A DNA stretch of 37,501 bases from Akkermansiaceae bacterium (GCA_903919975.1 CAIXKE010000027.1:1-37501); one strand, 5' to 3'; numbered from the stretch's first letter, positions 9,623 to 17,967 are shown. The notes: generated from the sequence alone by a model not told the origin. Made by a program: numbers and translations.

Positions 9623-11203
9623 ATGAGCGACAAACCTGTATTTCTCTACGACACCACCTTGCGCGATGGCACGCAAGGCGAAGGCTTCCAACTGTCCGGC
9701 CTCGACAAGCTGCGCATCGCCCGGCGACTCGATGCCTTCGGCATCGATTACATCGAAGGCGGCTGGCCCGGCTCCAACCCGAAGGACGTCGAGTTTTTCA
9801 GGGAAGCCAAAACGCTGGATCTGAAACACGCCAAGCTCGCCGCATTCGGGTCCACCCGCCGCGCCGACACCCCCGTCGAGGAAGACACCCAAGTCCGCCT
9901 CTTGCTCGAAGCGGAAACCCCGGTAGTCACGATTTTCGGCAAAAGCTGGGAAATGCAAGTCACCGAAGTCCTTCGCACCACGGTGGAGGAAAACCGCGCG
10001 ATGATCCGCGACACGGTGGCCTATCTGGTGAAACACGGCCGCGAAGTGGTCTATGACGCCGAACACTTTTTCGATGGCTACAAGGACGCGCCGGAACACG
10101 CGCTACGCACGCTCGAAGCCGCCGCAGAAGGTGGCGCATCCTGCCTTGTGCTTTGCGACACCAACGGCGGCACCCTGCCCTCCGAGATCATGAAAATCTG
10201 CATGGCCGTGAAAGCCCGCATCCCCGGCACCCCCTTCGGCATCCACACTCACAACGATTGCGAACTCGCCGTCGCCAACGCCATGGTCGCCGTGAAAGCC
10301 GGCGCCACCCAGATCCAAGGCACCATCAACGGCTACGGCGAACGCACCGGAAATTGCAATCTCACCTCCGTCATCCCGATCCTCCAACTCAAGATGGGCC
10401 TCAACGTGGTCCCAAATCTGGAGAACCTCCGCGATCTCTCGTATTTCGTGGACGACGTTTCTAACAACCCACACTTCGCTCGCGCTCCATTCGTCGGCCG
10501 CACGGCCTTCGCCCACAAAGGCGGCATGCACGTCAACGCCGTGCAGAAAAACGCCCGCAGCTACGAACACATCGTGCCCGCCAGCGTCGGCAACGAACAG
10601 AACATCCTCGTCTCGGAACTCAGCGGCCAGGACAACATCCTCATCAAGGCCGCCTCGCTCGGGCTGCCCCTCGTCAAAGGCTCCGATGCAGCGAAGGCCA
10701 TCCTCAAGCGTGTTAAGGAACTCGAAAACGAAGGCTACTCGTTCGAAGCCGCCGGCGGCTCGCTTGAACTGCTGATCCGCCGCGAACTCGGCGATCACCA
10801 AAAGCCCTTCAATCTCACCGAATACCACACCAGCTTCCGCCAATACCGCGACGGCCACCCGCCAGTCTGCGAGGCCACGGTGAAACTCGTCGTCGATGGC
10901 ACGCCGGAACTCACCGTCGCCGAAGGCAAGGGCGTGGTGAACTCGCTCGACCTCGCGCTGCGTAAAGCCCTGCTCCCGTTCTATCCGGAAATCGCCAACG
11001 TCTCGCTCGTCGATTACAAGGTCCGCATCATCGACGGCCACGAAGCCACCGCCGCAAAAACCCGCGTGCTCATCGTTTCCACCGATGGCGAAACCACTTG
11101 GGGCACCGTCGGCGTCTCGGAAAACATCATCGAAGCCAGCTGGCTCGCACTGGTGGATGGCATCGACCTCTTCCTCCAACGGAAGAACACAAAGACAACC
11201 TAA
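9623..11203 (+). CDS. cimA: Citramalate synthase
   Basis: CimA condenses pyruvate with acetyl-CoA to (R)-citramalate, opening the threonine-independent route to isoleucine. The N-terminal TIM-barrel motif LYDTTLRDGTQGEGFQLS, the metal-binding GIHTHNDCELAVAN and GTINGYGERTGNCNL place it in the alpha-isopropylmalate/citramalate synthase family. The stretch NNPHFARAPFVGRTAFAHKG is typical of CimA. A C-terminal LeuA-type regulatory domain follows (about residues 385-515), suggesting isoleucine feedback. Its 526 residues are normal. It starts at ATG 9623 without a visible Shine-Dalgarno. It is the last clearly housekeeping gene before the island. Confidence 0.93.
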   Translation: MSDKPVFLYDTTLRDGTQGEGFQLSGLDKLRIARRLDAFGIDYIEGGWPGSNPKDVEFFREAKTLDLKHAKLAAFGSTRRADTPVEEDTQVRLLLEAETPVVTIFGKSWEMQVTEVLRTTVEENRAMIRDTVAYLVKHGREVVYDAEHFFDGYKDAPEHALRTLEAAAEGGASCLVLCDTNGGTLPSEIMKICMAVKARIPGTPFGIHTHNDCELAVANAMVAVKAGATQIQGTINGYGERTGNCNLTSVIPILQLKMGLNVVPNLENLRDLSYFVDDVSNNPHFARAPFVGRTAFAHKGGMHVNAVQKNARSYEHIVPASVGNEQNILVSELSGQDNILIKAASLGLPLVKGSDAAKAILKRVKELENEGYSFEAAGGSLELLIRRELGDHQKPFNLTEYHTSFRQYRDGHPPVCEATVKLVVDGTPELTVAEGKGVVNSLDLALRKALLPFYPEIANVSLVDYKVRIIDGHEATAAKTRVLIVSTDGETTWGTVGVSENIIEASWLALVDGIDLFLQRKNTKTT

Positions 11204-11254
11204 TTCATGCGCCCGTAACGGCAGGGTGACTACATTAGGGAAAATGAAGAGTTT

Positions 11255-11274
11255 TTCACCGCCAAGACGCCAAG
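11255..11274 (+). repeat. Left arm of a 20-bp long-range inverted repeat
   Basis: Twenty bases here (TTCACCGCCAAGACGCCAAG) recur as an exact reverse complement at 13142-13161. A related but imperfect inverted copy lies at about 11351-11378. The two exact arms enclose the nucleotidyltransferase module and the 169-bp tandem repeats. The sequence type is a common dispersed repeat, so it may reflect repeat biology rather than a mobile-element end. Confidence 0.7.
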
Positions 11275-11416
11275 TGCGCCAAGTTAAACAAGAAGATAGA
11301 TCGTGTATTTGAGGAATCGAAACGGATTTCAGTGAACCCATGTGGAGTTTCCTTGGCGCTCTTGGCGCCTTGGCGGTTCAAATATCTCTGCGGTTAAAAT
11401 CTCTTCCATTCAAAAA

Positions 11417-11557
11417 TCACTCCCAAAGGTGGCGCGGCACCGCCGGGGCAGCACGCCAATGAGAGGTGAAAGAGAAGCCCAAGAACTGCGGAACGGCATT
11501 CACTTGGCCCCTTCTTTCCCACCTCATTGGCCTGCTCTCTTGGCAAGAGAGCGCTAC
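11417..11557 (+). repeat. Dispersed repeat copy (related to the 12762-13111 tandem array)
   Basis: About 141 bases, starting TCACTCCCAAAGGTGGCG and ending CTCTTGGCAAGAGAGCGCTA, are nearly identical to the unit repeated at 12762 and 12931. The end contains the short palindrome CTCTTGGCAAGAG. The open frames over it are a by-product of the repeat and not supported as a gene. Confidence 0.9.
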
Positions 11558-11676
11558 GGGCCTACGAAGGAGAAGTGGGAGGCATGGAATCGAGAGCGGC
11601 AGGAAAATTGACAACTGACCTTGCTTCCGCTAAGGTTCCACCGTCGCCACCACTGATATTCAAATCATTTCCCCAA

Positions 11677-11865
11677 ATGAAGCCACCCAAGAGCATTAAC
11701 CTGAAAAGCCGAGCCGCCGAAAAGATGGCCTCGCGCCGCGAGGATCGCTTGCGCTTGGAAAACGGCGAAAGCCCGGAGCTCATCCAACGCGAGAATTCGA
11801 TTTTCCCACCTGACTTTTTCGAGAAAGGCCGTTTTTCAAATCTCGCCTCAGTCGTTGGCAAGTGA
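11677..11865 (+). CDS. Small charged protein, candidate antitoxin/partner of the next gene
   Basis: This 62-residue, Lys/Arg/Glu-rich protein (MKPPKSINLKSRAAEKMASR at the start) has no named family that I can assign with certainty. Its stop overlaps the GTG start of the nucleotidyltransferase-like gene in a GTGA, so the pair is coupled. The order small gene then nucleotidyltransferase-like gene resembles toxin-antitoxin modules. The start at ATG 11677 was chosen because the longer frame upstream runs into the dispersed repeat. Confidence 0.65.
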   Translation: MKPPKSINLKSRAAEKMASRREDRLRLENGESPELIQRENSIFPPDFFEKGRFSNLASVVGK

Positions 11866-12602
11866 GCGACCGGGTGTCAGGTGTCGAAGGCTATTTGGAA
11901 TTCCTGCAATCCCTCCTCGCTCGGTGCTCGGCGCAATTCCTGTTTGGCGGGCAAGCTGTCAATTTCTGGGCGGATTATTTCGACCGAAAGGGCGACGCTA
12001 AAGAACTCCATGCACTCCGCCCGTTCACCTCGAAAGACTGTGACATTTGGGTGAGTCCACGAGCTTGGACCGAGATCCAAAACGCCGAACGCGGCCGTCT
12101 GGTGCCGGGCACTTCCCCGATCGACGGACAACTCGGAATCTTGACGCTCCAACAAGCTCCGCTCCGAATGGTTGATCTGATGTCGAGTGTCTATGGAATC
12201 CGACACGAGGAACTTGCCCGTTTGTGCGAGCGCGCACCTGTCTTCAATGGCATCAAGGTCATCGATCCCATCTATCTCTTTCGCAGCAAATGCCATTGCC
12301 TTCTCGGTCTGGACCAAAGCGACCGCCAGGACGCACGCCACGTCCGGATGTTAGCCTTGATTCTGCCGGAATATCTTTCCCTTCTCATTGATGGTATTGA
12401 TTCGGAAAATCTCAGTGACCGTGCGCTTCTCAAGGAAATCAAACTTCTGAGAAAAATCCTCGGCACAAACGTCTGCCGACGCACCTTGGGACAGTTGGAA
12501 GTCGATCCCGACTCCCTCATCCCGTGGAGCAAGCTGGAAACATGCGGGCAGGAGACGCTGGCCGCATACGCCCGCACTCAAAAGAATCATCCTACCCTGT
12601 AG
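11862..12602 (+). CDS. Nucleotidyltransferase-like protein, candidate toxin
   Basis: The 246-residue protein carries FGGQAVNFWADYF near residue 28 and a TSKDCDIWV segment about 28 residues later. This matches the GG...DxD layout of MNT-fold nucleotidyltransferases such as the AbiEii/AbiGii toxins. The third acidic position is not obvious. It begins with GTG on the stop codon of a 62-residue charged protein, which is probably its partner or antitoxin. Its stop codon falls inside a dispersed repeat (12598-12651), so the 3' end may have been trimmed by repeat insertion. The fold assignment is moderate, and the toxin role is inferred only from the gene arrangement. Confidence 0.68.
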   Translation: MSDRVSGVEGYLEFLQSLLARCSAQFLFGGQAVNFWADYFDRKGDAKELHALRPFTSKDCDIWVSPRAWTEIQNAERGRLVPGTSPIDGQLGILTLQQAPLRMVDLMSSVYGIRHEELARLCERAPVFNGIKVIDPIYLFRSKCHCLLGLDQSDRQDARHVRMLALILPEYLSLLIDGIDSENLSDRALLKEIKLLRKILGTNVCRRTLGQLEVDPDSLIPWSKLETCGQETLAAYARTQKNHPTL

Positions 12603-12651
12603 CGGCCCGCGTCTGCGACCGCCGCACTTTCACTTCTCCCGCCGGAGGCTA
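12598..12651 (+). repeat. REP-like dispersed repeat, copy 1
   Basis: A ~54-base sequence starting CTGTAGCGGC and ending CGCCGGAGGCT begins at the stop codon of the nucleotidyltransferase-like gene. It recurs with small changes at 18701-18752, where it interrupts a dndA fragment. It is rich in short GCGGC/GCCGC palindromes. Confidence 0.75.
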
Positions 12652-12761
12652 CGAGATGGGATGAACCACAAAGAACACAAAGAGCACAAAGGAGCCAATT
12701 CCGCATCTCCCTCTCTGCGATCTTTGCGATCTCTGCGGTTAAAATCTCTTCCATTCAAAAA

Positions 12762-13111
12762 TCACTCCCAAAGGTGGCGCTGCACCGCCGGGGCAGCACG
12801 CCAATGAGAAGTGAAAGAGAAGCCCAAGAACCGCTAAACGGCATTCACTTGGCCCCTTCTTTCCCACCTCATTGGCCTGCTCTCTTGGCAAGAGAGCGCT
12901 ACCTCAGACTCAAAATCCTCGCCGCCAGAGTCACTCCCAAAGGTGGCGCTGCACCGCCGGGGCAGCACGCCAATGAGAGGTGAAAGAGAAGCCCAAGAAC
13001 CGCGGAACGGCATTCACTTGGCCCCTTCTTTCCCACCTCATTGGCATGCTCTCTTGGCAAGAGAGCGCTACCTCAGACTCAAAATTCTCGCCGCCAGAGT
13101 CACTCCCAAAG
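12762..13111 (+). repeat. 169-bp tandem repeat (two full units plus a partial third)
   Basis: Units start at 12762, 12931 and 13100, exactly 169 bases apart. Each full unit consists of the 141-base segment also found at 11417 plus a ~28-base tail. That tail is the reverse complement of the end of the dndA fragments (codons for AARILSLR and stop; compare 18522 and 20967). The array thus combines an intergenic repeat with the dndA 3' end. The overlapping small frames are not genes. Confidence 0.92.
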
Positions 13112-13141
13112 GTTTATTGGATGTAGGATCGTAGAGCTATT

Positions 13142-13161
13142 CTTGGCGTCTTGGCGGTGAA
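13142..13161 (+). repeat. Right arm of the 20-bp long-range inverted repeat
   Basis: This is the exact reverse complement of 11255-11274 (CTTGGCGTCTTGGCGGTGAA). It lies between the tandem array and the truncated sulfur-binding-domain gene. Confidence 0.7.
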
Positions 13162-13230
13162 TTTTTGAAGTTTCCTGCCCTTCCACACCCGACCATCGGG
13201 TTCTGGTGCTGAAAACTGAAAACTGAAAAC

Positions 13231-13464
13231 TTGCAAACTCCCGCTCAAACTTGGCTCGGCAAACTCGCCAATCTCAACGTCGCTCGCACTGGGCCACGCG
13301 GCATCGCGCCTCACAAGCCGCTGATGCTGCTCACTGTCATCGACCTGATCGAATCCGGCGACATCCCGGACGGCTGGGTGAAATATGATGTCCGCCTCGT
13401 TCCAGCACCTCGCATTGACCGCGCCCCCGCAGTGCGGTCATGCTTCCAGAGTGACCGCTGCTGA
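13231..13464 (+). pseudogene. Truncated 5' copy of the sulfur-binding-domain/HNH endonuclease gene
   Basis: Bases 13252-13398 are almost identical to 22093-22240 and encode the same N-terminal segment (LGKLANLNVARTG, APHKPLMLLTVIDL, then GWVKYDVRLV). After that the homology stops abruptly and the frame runs 20 more unrelated residues to a stop. The HNH part is missing, so this cannot be a nuclease. A bare sulfur-binding domain might still bind DNA. The only start in frame is TTG. The junction lies inside the 5' region of the methyltransferase gene. Confidence 0.85.
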
Positions 13465-15445
13465 ATACCGCCAGGCCCTCGACGCGCTGCCTTTTGGCAA
13501 GCGCTTGCCTGGTGCGGTGTATGTGATCGATCCGGGAGACGACCCTCGCATCCCATCTCTGCTCCGGATCACGGCGGCCGAGCTGAGGAAACGCTTGGAC
13601 ATCGGAGCCGAGTTCAACCTGCTGAAATTCCACACGGTCTCGCCGAAAATCTCGTTCCTTGCTTATCCGGATTTCGAGAAGAACCCACACCCGGCGTTAT
13701 CGGAATCGGTCATCGTCGATCTAGTGACCGGGAAGACCCGCCGCGATGACTACCGGGCCCGCGCCAACCCACCCATCCTCCATCGCAAGGAAACATTCCT
13801 GCCGCCAGAGCATCCGCTGCATGGGAAATTCGCCAAGCTCACACGTCAGGAGGAAGCGGCTGGATTGTTGGATGACACAGCTCGCATCGGCTTCCGCATC
13901 AACTGGGAACGAATCCTATCGGAAAAGGGACTCGGATTCAAAGGGCATCGTCTGGTTGAAAATTCGGTCACTGTTGCTCCTGCTGTAGCGGCGTCTCCCA
14001 AACAAAAAATCCACCGACACAAGACCGCCCTTGTCCGTCGCGAGATTTCCAAGCCGGTCAAAACCCTGCTCGAACTCGGCCAACTCCGCCGGGGTGAATC
14101 TTTCTTCGATTACGGCTGCGGACACGGTGGTGATGTGGAAGCGATCGAGAAGCTCGGCCATGAATCCACCGGATGGGACCCAGTCCATGCGCCGGAAGTC
14201 GCGAAACAGGCCGCCGACGTGGTGAACCTCGGCTTCGTCCTCAACGTGATCGAAGATCCGGCAGAACGTGTGGAGGCATTGCTCGACGCCTGGCAGCACA
14301 CGCGTCGAGCTCTACTCGTCTCCACTCTAATCGCCGGGCAGGAAGCCTATGGAGATATTCTAACGTATGGCGATGGCGTGCTCACACGCCGCGACACTTT
14401 CCAGAAGTTTTTCGAACCTGCGGAAATCCAAGCGCTGCTCGAAGACACCTTGCACACCGAAGCCGTGCCAGTCGGCCTCGGCATCTATCTAGTCTTCCGG
14501 GACACCGCCGATCTCCACGACTTCCTCGCCCAACGCTCACGTCGTTTCATCGACTGGGAATCACTCTCACGAAAGCTGGGCTTGCTCCGCGCCCTCAAAA
14601 CAAAACGCGATCCCTACGACACCCACCGCGAGCTGCTCGATGCCTATTGGGAATCCGTGCTCGAACTCGGCCGCATGCCACGTGACGAGGAATTCGACCG
14701 CCTCGCCGAAATCCGCCAGGCCTGCGGCTCGCTGCCTCGCGCCTTACAACTTTTCATCGATCGTTTCGGCGAACCCACTTTCAACGCCGCACGCCAGCGC
14801 CGAAAAGAGGACCTTCTTGTATTTGTCGCCGCCGCCCAGCTCCGCAGCAAGATTCCATTCAATCAACTCTCACTCCGCCTGCAGCGCGACCTCCGTTCGT
14901 TCTTCGGCAGTTACGCGAACGCTGAGGAAAAGGCCCGTGAACTCATGTTTGCCGCCGGCGATTCGGACGAACTGGAAATCGCCGCCGCCCTACTCGACTT
15001 CGGCTTCCTCGATCCTAAGGAAGGTCACTTCACCGTCCACCGCACCCTGCTAGACGAACTCCCGGTTATCCTCCGTGTCTATGTCGAATGCGCAGCCCGC
15101 CTCTATGGCAATCCCCGCGAGGCCGATCTGATCAAGATCCATCTGCATTCGCGGAAGCTCACGTTCCACTACTATCGGGACTTCGACGACACTCCACTTC
15201 CCGTGTTACTCACCCGCATCAAGATCGACCTCAGGCGGCTCTTCGTCACCGTGATCGATCACACCAACGGAGCCGAACACCAGCTCCTGTTTTTCAAAGA
15301 ACGTTTCCTTGCCAAGGATCACCCGGATCGTCCAAAGATGGACCGCTTCAGCGCCAAGCTCCGTAAGCTCGGCCTACGCGAGGAAACCATCGGTTATGGA
15401 CCGTCGAAGGAAAAGTGGAATTCTCGAATCCAGCCAATTCCCTGA
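13451..15445 (+). CDS. DNA phosphorothioation-associated putative methyltransferase
   Basis: The protein matches the TIGR04096-type family that accompanies Dnd phosphorothioation loci. It has the N-terminal region LPFGKRLPGAVYV, then YPDFEKNPHPAL and NPPILHRKETFLPPE. A SAM-binding motif DYGCGHGGDVEAIE follows about 220 residues in, and NLGFVLNVIEDPAER looks like methyltransferase motif IV. The C-terminal half is helical. The GTG at 13451 (MTAAEYRQALDALPFGKR) gives 664 residues and was chosen because the longer frame from ATG 13385 begins within the duplicated endonuclease fragment. The substrate is unknown. A role tied to modified DNA is inferred from the family. dndBCDE are not in the window, so this is an orphan accessory gene here. 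Confidence 0.88.
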   Translation: MTAAEYRQALDALPFGKRLPGAVYVIDPGDDPRIPSLLRITAAELRKRLDIGAEFNLLKFHTVSPKISFLAYPDFEKNPHPALSESVIVDLVTGKTRRDDYRARANPPILHRKETFLPPEHPLHGKFAKLTRQEEAAGLLDDTARIGFRINWERILSEKGLGFKGHRLVENSVTVAPAVAASPKQKIHRHKTALVRREISKPVKTLLELGQLRRGESFFDYGCGHGGDVEAIEKLGHESTGWDPVHAPEVAKQAADVVNLGFVLNVIEDPAERVEALLDAWQHTRRALLVSTLIAGQEAYGDILTYGDGVLTRRDTFQKFFEPAEIQALLEDTLHTEAVPVGLGIYLVFRDTADLHDFLAQRSRRFIDWESLSRKLGLLRALKTKRDPYDTHRELLDAYWESVLELGRMPRDEEFDRLAEIRQACGSLPRALQLFIDRFGEPTFNAARQRRKEDLLVFVAAAQLRSKIPFNQLSLRLQRDLRSFFGSYANAEEKARELMFAAGDSDELEIAAALLDFGFLDPKEGHFTVHRTLLDELPVILRVYVECAARLYGNPREADLIKIHLHSRKLTFHYYRDFDDTPLPVLLTRIKIDLRRLFVTVIDHTNGAEHQLLFFKERFLAKDHPDRPKMDRFSAKLRKLGLREETIGYGPSKEKWNSRIQPIP

Positions 15446-15514
15446 GAACCAAAAAGCTCGTGATCACCCTAAATTCCACTCGTCAGCCCGGCATGATCGT
15501 GCTTTGTTTCCCCT

Positions 15515-15685
15515 GTGCCTAAGGAAAAGTCCAACAATCCCCGGAATGATGATCGCAAGGCGGAAATTCGGATCATTCGCGATTTTGCAGACAAGTTGAT
15601 TCGTGAAGGCAAGGCCAAGGAGTTTCTTGTCGAGCACGGATTTGTGAAGCAAACAGGCGGCCTCACGAAGCGCTACGGCGGATGA
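15515..15685 (+). CDS. Small basic protein, candidate partner of the ART-like protein
   Basis: This 56-residue frame starts with GTG (MPKEKSNNPRNDDRKAE) and contains a helical stretch followed by a C-terminus ending GGLTKRYGG. The stop overlaps the ATG of the next gene (ATGA), and the spacing implies coupling. No family was recognised. By position and size it could be an antitoxin or immunity partner of the ADP-ribosyltransferase-like protein. Confidence 0.6.
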   Translation: MPKEKSNNPRNDDRKAEIRIIRDFADKLIREGKAKEFLVEHGFVKQTGGLTKRYGG

Positions 15686-16284
15686 GAATTCCGGGCTTGG
15701 TTTTGGGCTATCACGGCTGCGATCGGGATGTCGCGGAAGCCATCCTCGATGGCAAGGCCGAAGTCCGATCCAGCACCAACACATACGACTGGCTTGGATC
15801 AGGTGCGTATTTTTGGGAAAATAACCCAGGAAGGGCGCTTTCATGGGCCAAATTGCTCGCCCGATCAAAATCCCAAAAAATCAAAACTCCCGCCGTTGTT
15901 GGCGCAATCATTGATCCGGGAAACTGCTTGGATCTCACCGAGGAATCGAGCTTGGAACTTGTGAAAGCGGCATTTGAGGGATTCCGCCGTCTGAGTGAGA
16001 TCACTGGCGAACCACTCCCGACCAACGAACCTGGCTACAAAGGTGACGCCGACTTGGTAAAACGACATCTGGATTGCGCTGTTTTAAACTTTCTCCATGA
16101 GACACGTGGAGCTGAGGAACTTCCTCCGTATCACGCGGTGCGCGCTCCATTTTTCGAAGGCGGAGAGCTTTTTGACGGCTCCAAGCTTTCGGAAAAATGT
16201 CACGTCCAGTGGTGCGTCCGCGATCCAAAGCGCAGCGTCATCGGGTATTTTCGTCCAAGAGACTCGGAGGCAACAGAGGCATGA
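15682..16284 (+). CDS. ADP-ribosyltransferase-like (PARP-type fold) candidate toxin
   Basis: The 200-residue protein begins with LGYHGCDRDVAEAIL, followed by STNTYDWLGSGAYFWENNPGR. The pair His11 and Tyr43 in these settings resembles the H-Y part of the H-Y-E/Q signature of PARP-like ADP-ribosyltransferases. A third Glu in the C-terminal part could not be assigned. It is coupled to a 56-residue upstream gene, a typical toxin-antitoxin layout. Its last ~60 bases recur as an isolated relic at 20271-20331, and directly after its stop codon lies a dndA 3' fragment, so the 3' end is a recombination junction. The fold assignment is by eye and moderate. Confidence 0.62.
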   Translation: MRIPGLVLGYHGCDRDVAEAILDGKAEVRSSTNTYDWLGSGAYFWENNPGRALSWAKLLARSKSQKIKTPAVVGAIIDPGNCLDLTEESSLELVKAAFEGFRRLSEITGEPLPTNEPGYKGDADLVKRHLDCAVLNFLHETRGAEELPPYHAVRAPFFEGGELFDGSKLSEKCHVQWCVRDPKRSVIGYFRPRDSEATEA

Positions 16285-16306
16285 GCACGAGTCATCGCAG
16301 TGCGAT

Positions 16307-16372
16307 GATTCTCGCCGCCACACCGCATCCCAATCCACCTCCGGCGTGAGGTGACACCAGCTCAGCCGGTAA
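16307..16372 (-). pseudogene. dndA 3' relic A
   Basis: The minus strand reads LSWCHLTPEVDWDAV, the same peptide as near the end of the larger cysteine desulfurase fragment at 20964-21452. The rest of the gene is gone. The remainder of 16373-17015 holds no gene I can support, only simple repeats and a short intergenic repeat (about 16925-16990). Confidence 0.85.
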
Positions 16373-16865
16373 CCGTGACCCACATCTAACTTGAAATCTT
16401 TCAAGGACTCCAAACCGCCTAACTGGCTGGCCATGTAGACTCGACAAATCGCTCGATCTTCTCAAATCCGTAATCTTCAGGCCGTGTGTCCCTTGCCATT
16501 ACCGTCCCACCGCTTGCTTTAAATTGGAGATGCGGGCGTTCTCAAAAAACGACTTCGGAAAAATTGAGTTTTCACGCTGCAACGATTCCGGGCTCATCCC
16601 TCCCTCAAGCCGAGCAAGATCTTCCTGGCGAGCCGCTCGTTTCTGAGCAGCACGCTTTGCCAAGAGGCTTTTTTTGCCAAGAGGCTTTTCTGATCGGGCT
16701 GAGACATGGCTGAATCAAATTTTGAAGTCCGCTGATAACCTGCGGACAGCAAGAGCATAGCGTTTGACGTGCTCTGGATCAATCCTTCTTTACAGGAGCG
16801 GCGACACTCCGATTCGCCGCGCCAATGGACCGCCCAAGAACCCTGCGCAACGCTCTCTTCCATTC

Positions 16866-16921
16866 AAAAATCCAAAATCCAAAATCCAAAATCAACATTC
16901 GTCATTCGTCATTCGTCATTC
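16866..16921 (+). repeat. Heptamer microsatellites
   Basis: Two adjacent 7-base tandem arrays occur here: about three and a half copies of TCCAAAA, then nearly four copies of CATTCGT (16896-16921). A similar heptamer array of different sequence lies at 34751-34778. No coding role is seen. Confidence 0.9.
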
Positions 16922-17015
16922 AACTTCAAAAGGTGGCTGTGGCGTCTCGCCGCAGGCCGTCCAAAGAGCGTCTCGCTCCGAGTCTTTTTCTTCCCTAAGG
17001 CAGTGAACTAGGTCC

Positions 17016-17405
17016 CTAGCCCGCGTGAGAGGGTTCCAAGATGAAGGGATTGGCAACGGACCGACGTCCAAACTCGCGCATAAGGCGGGCATCATCGGGG
17101 GCCTTCTGAGTCTTCGCCAAATACTCCTGAACGTTCGCTTGCCCGAGACTCGGAACGCGGAGGGCAAAAAACGGCCAGAGCTGTTGTGCACGATATTCCC
17201 GATCCACATGGGGAAAATCGATGATCGGAGCCACCTTGGATTGATCGCGGAATGCCTGCGAATACGAGAAAATCCATTCCCCGTCTTCCATGCGCAGGGT
17301 GCCTACTTCCAAGACACCAAGGAAAAGGCGGAAGGAAATTCCGGGTTCCACTGGCTTGGAGACGCCTCGACGCCAGTCGAAGCGGCGTTGTAAATAATCG
17401 AGCAT
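17016..17405 (-). CDS. Stand-alone HipA N-terminal-domain (HipS-like) protein
   Basis: The 129-residue protein resembles the small N-terminal subdomain of HipA kinases that exists as a separate protein in HipBST-type systems. The matching elements are GTLRMEDGEWIFSYSQ, the middle segment LWPFFALRVPSL, and REFGRRSVANPFIL near the end. It is encoded just downstream of a frameshifted gene whose N-terminus looks like a HipA-type kinase (17419-17812), with a 13-base gap. In HipBST the small subunit restrains the kinase, so with its kinase broken this would be a leftover antitoxin-like component. The family match is fairly good and the role is inferred. Confidence 0.68.
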   Translation of the reverse strand: MLDYLQRRFDWRRGVSKPVEPGISFRLFLGVLEVGTLRMEDGEWIFSYSQAFRDQSKVAPIIDFPHVDREYRAQQLWPFFALRVPSLGQANVQEYLAKTQKAPDDARLMREFGRRSVANPFILEPSHAG

Positions 17406-17418
17406 TTCTTAGGAGACT

Positions 17419-17812
17419 TCAGGGGGTTGCAACCGCTTCGTGGAACAGCATAGCACGGCGGTCAAGGCATCGTTGGATAAATTCGATCCTCACGGGACTC
17501 ATCAAGCCGTGAAATTCAGTGGCGAACAAGTGCTTAATCCTGACAGAGAGTCGGTCAACCGGTATTTCCTTTAGGATAGTATTTGTGCCCCACCTTGGCG
17601 ATCCACGCGGGCCAGCTCCGGGAGTTTCCTCGCCGAGCATCACCATATTGATAGATTCGAAGAAAGTCCTTCGGCGCGTCACCCGCCACCGCCATATTAA
17701 GAACCCGGAAACAGTCGTCCTTCAAAACCGGCAGATCACTCGGAAACCGGACATCAAAACCGGAACGGTTGATGATCGGGTAAGGAGCCGGTTTTTTTCG
17801 TTGGGTCTTCAT
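17419..17812 (-). pseudogene. Frameshifted N-terminal fragment of a HipA-like kinase
   Basis: Translation from ATG 17812 runs PSDLPVLKDDCFRVLN and then SWPAWIAKVGHKYYPK before a stop at 17555. A second frame continues with EIPVDRLSVRIKHLF down to 17419. Joining them near 17570 gives one continuous kinase-like N-terminus (WIAKVG-KYYP followed by a helix), which suggests a one-base frameshift. The catalytic part is missing in any case. The ATG overlaps the stop of the truncated PIN gene (ATGA). The kinase identity is tentative. Confidence 0.5.
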
Positions 17813-17967
17813 TTCAAATATCGAAAGGTTGTTTCGTCCAGGATCTCACTGGACCAGATCGGCGAATAAAGACGCGGGTGCTCGGCAAGGCGTAGAAACA
17901 GATCGCAGATGCCATGATTGGCCAGCACACAAGCGTCTAGAACGACTCTGTAATTCGCGCCTTTCAT
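17809..17967 (-). pseudogene. Truncated PIN-domain toxin
   Basis: The ATG at 17967 overlaps the stop of the HTH gene (ATGA), exactly as expected for the toxin of an antitoxin-toxin pair. The 52-residue product begins MKGANYRVVLDACVLAN, with the first conserved Asp of PIN domains, and continues to PIWSSEILDE. It then breaks off into TTFRYLK and a stop. The other acidic residues needed for PIN ribonuclease activity are lost, so this is a dead toxin. Confidence 0.8.

Noticed and set aside
10103..11341. 412-codon minus-strand frame
   Set aside because: Antisense of cimA with Gly/Asp/Val-biased composition; cimA is certain.
12774..13134. Small frames with SFPPHWPALLARERY
   Set aside because: They are repeated with the 169-bp unit and copy the repeat, not a conserved gene.
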